A DNA stretch of 6,322 nt, taken from positions 1 through 6,322 of the forward strand of contig WGFS01000152.1 of the NCBI GenBank assembly GCA_015492115.1, in the 5' to 3' direction. The notes under the pieces were generated by a model. That model made no database searches and was not told the origin of the DNA. It saw only the letters and a program-made list of their open reading frames with translations. Position numbers and translations under genes: made by a program. How positions within the stretch are numbered: position 1 is the stretch's first letter; each line of letters opens with the position of its first letter. Source of the DNA: Aquificaceae bacterium. Its GTDB lineage: Bacteria > Aquificota > Aquificia > Aquificales > Aquificaceae. This document shows, in pieces, positions 5,873 through 6,322 of this stretch.

Positions 5873-5878
5873 TATAAT
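5873..5878 (+). promoter_or_regulatory. -10 box of a probable leaderless glyQ promoter
   Basis: A perfect TATAAT ends 7 nt before the glyQ ATG at 5886, so transcription would begin at or one base before the start codon. The -35 region (about 5850-5855) reads CCCTCT and is not consensus, so the promoter is weak on that side. No Shine-Dalgarno precedes the ATG, which fits a leaderless transcript. Confidence 0.45.
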
Positions 5879-5885
5879 GTAAAGC

Positions 5886-6322
5886 ATGTACTTCCAGGAG
5901 ATAATAATGAACCTCCACCGCTTCTGGGCTGAGAGGGGGTGTCTGATCTGGCAACCCTACGACGTGGAGGTGGGGGCTGGAACCATGAACCCCGCCACCT
6001 TCCTGAAGGTTCTGGGAGGCAAACCCTGGAACGTAGCCTATGTTGAACCCTCACGCAGACCTCAGGACGGGAGGTACGGAGAGAACCCCAACAGACTCCA
6101 GCACTACTACCAGTTTCAGGTGATACTCAAACCCGCACCCGAAAACCCTCAGGAGATCTACCTTGAGAGCCTTTCCTCTCTGGGAATAAACGTTTCTGAC
6201 CACGACATAAGGTTCGTGGAGGACGATTGGGAGTCACCCACTCTCGGATCGTGGGGACTCGGCTGGGAGGTTTGGCTGGACGGCATGGAGATAACCCAGT
6301 TCACCTACTTCCAGCAGTCCGG
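5886..6322 (+). CDS. glyQ: Glycyl-tRNA synthetase alpha subunit (5' part)
   Basis: This is the catalytic alpha chain of the bacterial (alpha2 beta2) glycyl-tRNA synthetase, which activates glycine and needs the separate beta chain GlyS for tRNA charging. 145 complete codons are present and the gene continues past the window. Seen: WAERGCLIWQPYDVEVGAGT (14-33), VEPSRRPQDGRYGENPNRLQ (53-72), the HYYQFQVILKP strand (73-83), HDIRFVEDDWESPTLGSWGL (106-125) and WEVWLDGMEITQFTYFQQ (127-144), the class II core of the family. The start at 5886 keeps the conserved FQ-x-I-I near the N-terminus. An in-frame ATG at 5907 (Met8) has AGGAG 6 nt upstream (5896-5900), so a second, shorter start is possible. 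The organism therefore uses the two-chain rather than the single-chain GlyRS. Confidence 0.97.
   Translation, partial: MYFQEIIMNLHRFWAERGCLIWQPYDVEVGAGTMNPATFLKVLGGKPWNVAYVEPSRRPQDGRYGENPNRLQHYYQFQVILKPAPENPQEIYLESLSSLGINVSDHDIRFVEDDWESPTLGSWGLGWEVWLDGMEITQFTYFQQS

Noticed and set aside
5872..6054. Minus-strand 60-codon frame over the start of glyQ
   Set aside because: It is an antisense Arg/Pro/Ser-rich product, and glyQ on the plus strand is unambiguous.

Overview
The window looks like chromosomal DNA of a thermophilic bacterium of the Aquificales (Aquificaceae-like). The N-terminus of glycyl-tRNA synthetase alpha (MYFQEIIMNLHRFWAERGC) and the whole RNase PH read very close to what I remember of the Aquifex proteins. 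Arginine is mostly AGG/AGA, isoleucine often ATA, and gene spacing is extremely tight. No genus can be fixed from the sequence alone. There is no sign of IS elements, phage, CRISPR, tRNA or rRNA.

The left two thirds (1-4180) is one minus-strand gene string. In transcription order it holds a six-helix membrane GGDEF protein (4180-3107), RNase PH rph (3100-2333), a small lipoprotein with a CcmI/CycH-type C-terminal domain (2333-1884), a cytoplasmic GAF-GGDEF protein (1884-868), and the start of uvrA (860 to the window edge). Gaps are 6 bp, TGATG overlap, TGATG overlap and 7 bp, so one polycistronic message is likely. A good minus-strand -10 (TATAAT) lies 18 bp upstream of the first gene. Both diguanylate cyclases have intact GGEEF active sites and RxxD inhibitory sites. 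The operon thus joins two different c-di-GMP inputs (membrane and GAF) to RNA processing and DNA repair genes.

A 33-bp divergent promoter region (4181-4213) separates this operon from a plus-strand gene for an 86-aa charged helical protein (4214-4474). That gene ends exactly where the opposing amrS gene ends, with no base between the two stop codons. amrS (5494-4475) encodes an AmmeMemoRadiSam-type radical SAM enzyme without its usual AmrA/AmrB (Memo) partners in view.

The right end (5495-6322) is plus-strand. A candidate promoter at 5545-5573 leads into two very small membrane-protein ORFs, 49 aa (5621-5770) and 34 aa (5763-5867), that overlap by 8 nt. glyQ starts at 5886 and runs off the window. 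Its TATAAT box is so close to the ATG that a leaderless mRNA is likely. The most interesting items are the c-di-GMP/rph/uvrA operon, the free-standing CycH-like lipoprotein, and the tiny membrane ORFs ahead of glyQ, where the upstream reading frame hints at a frameshift.
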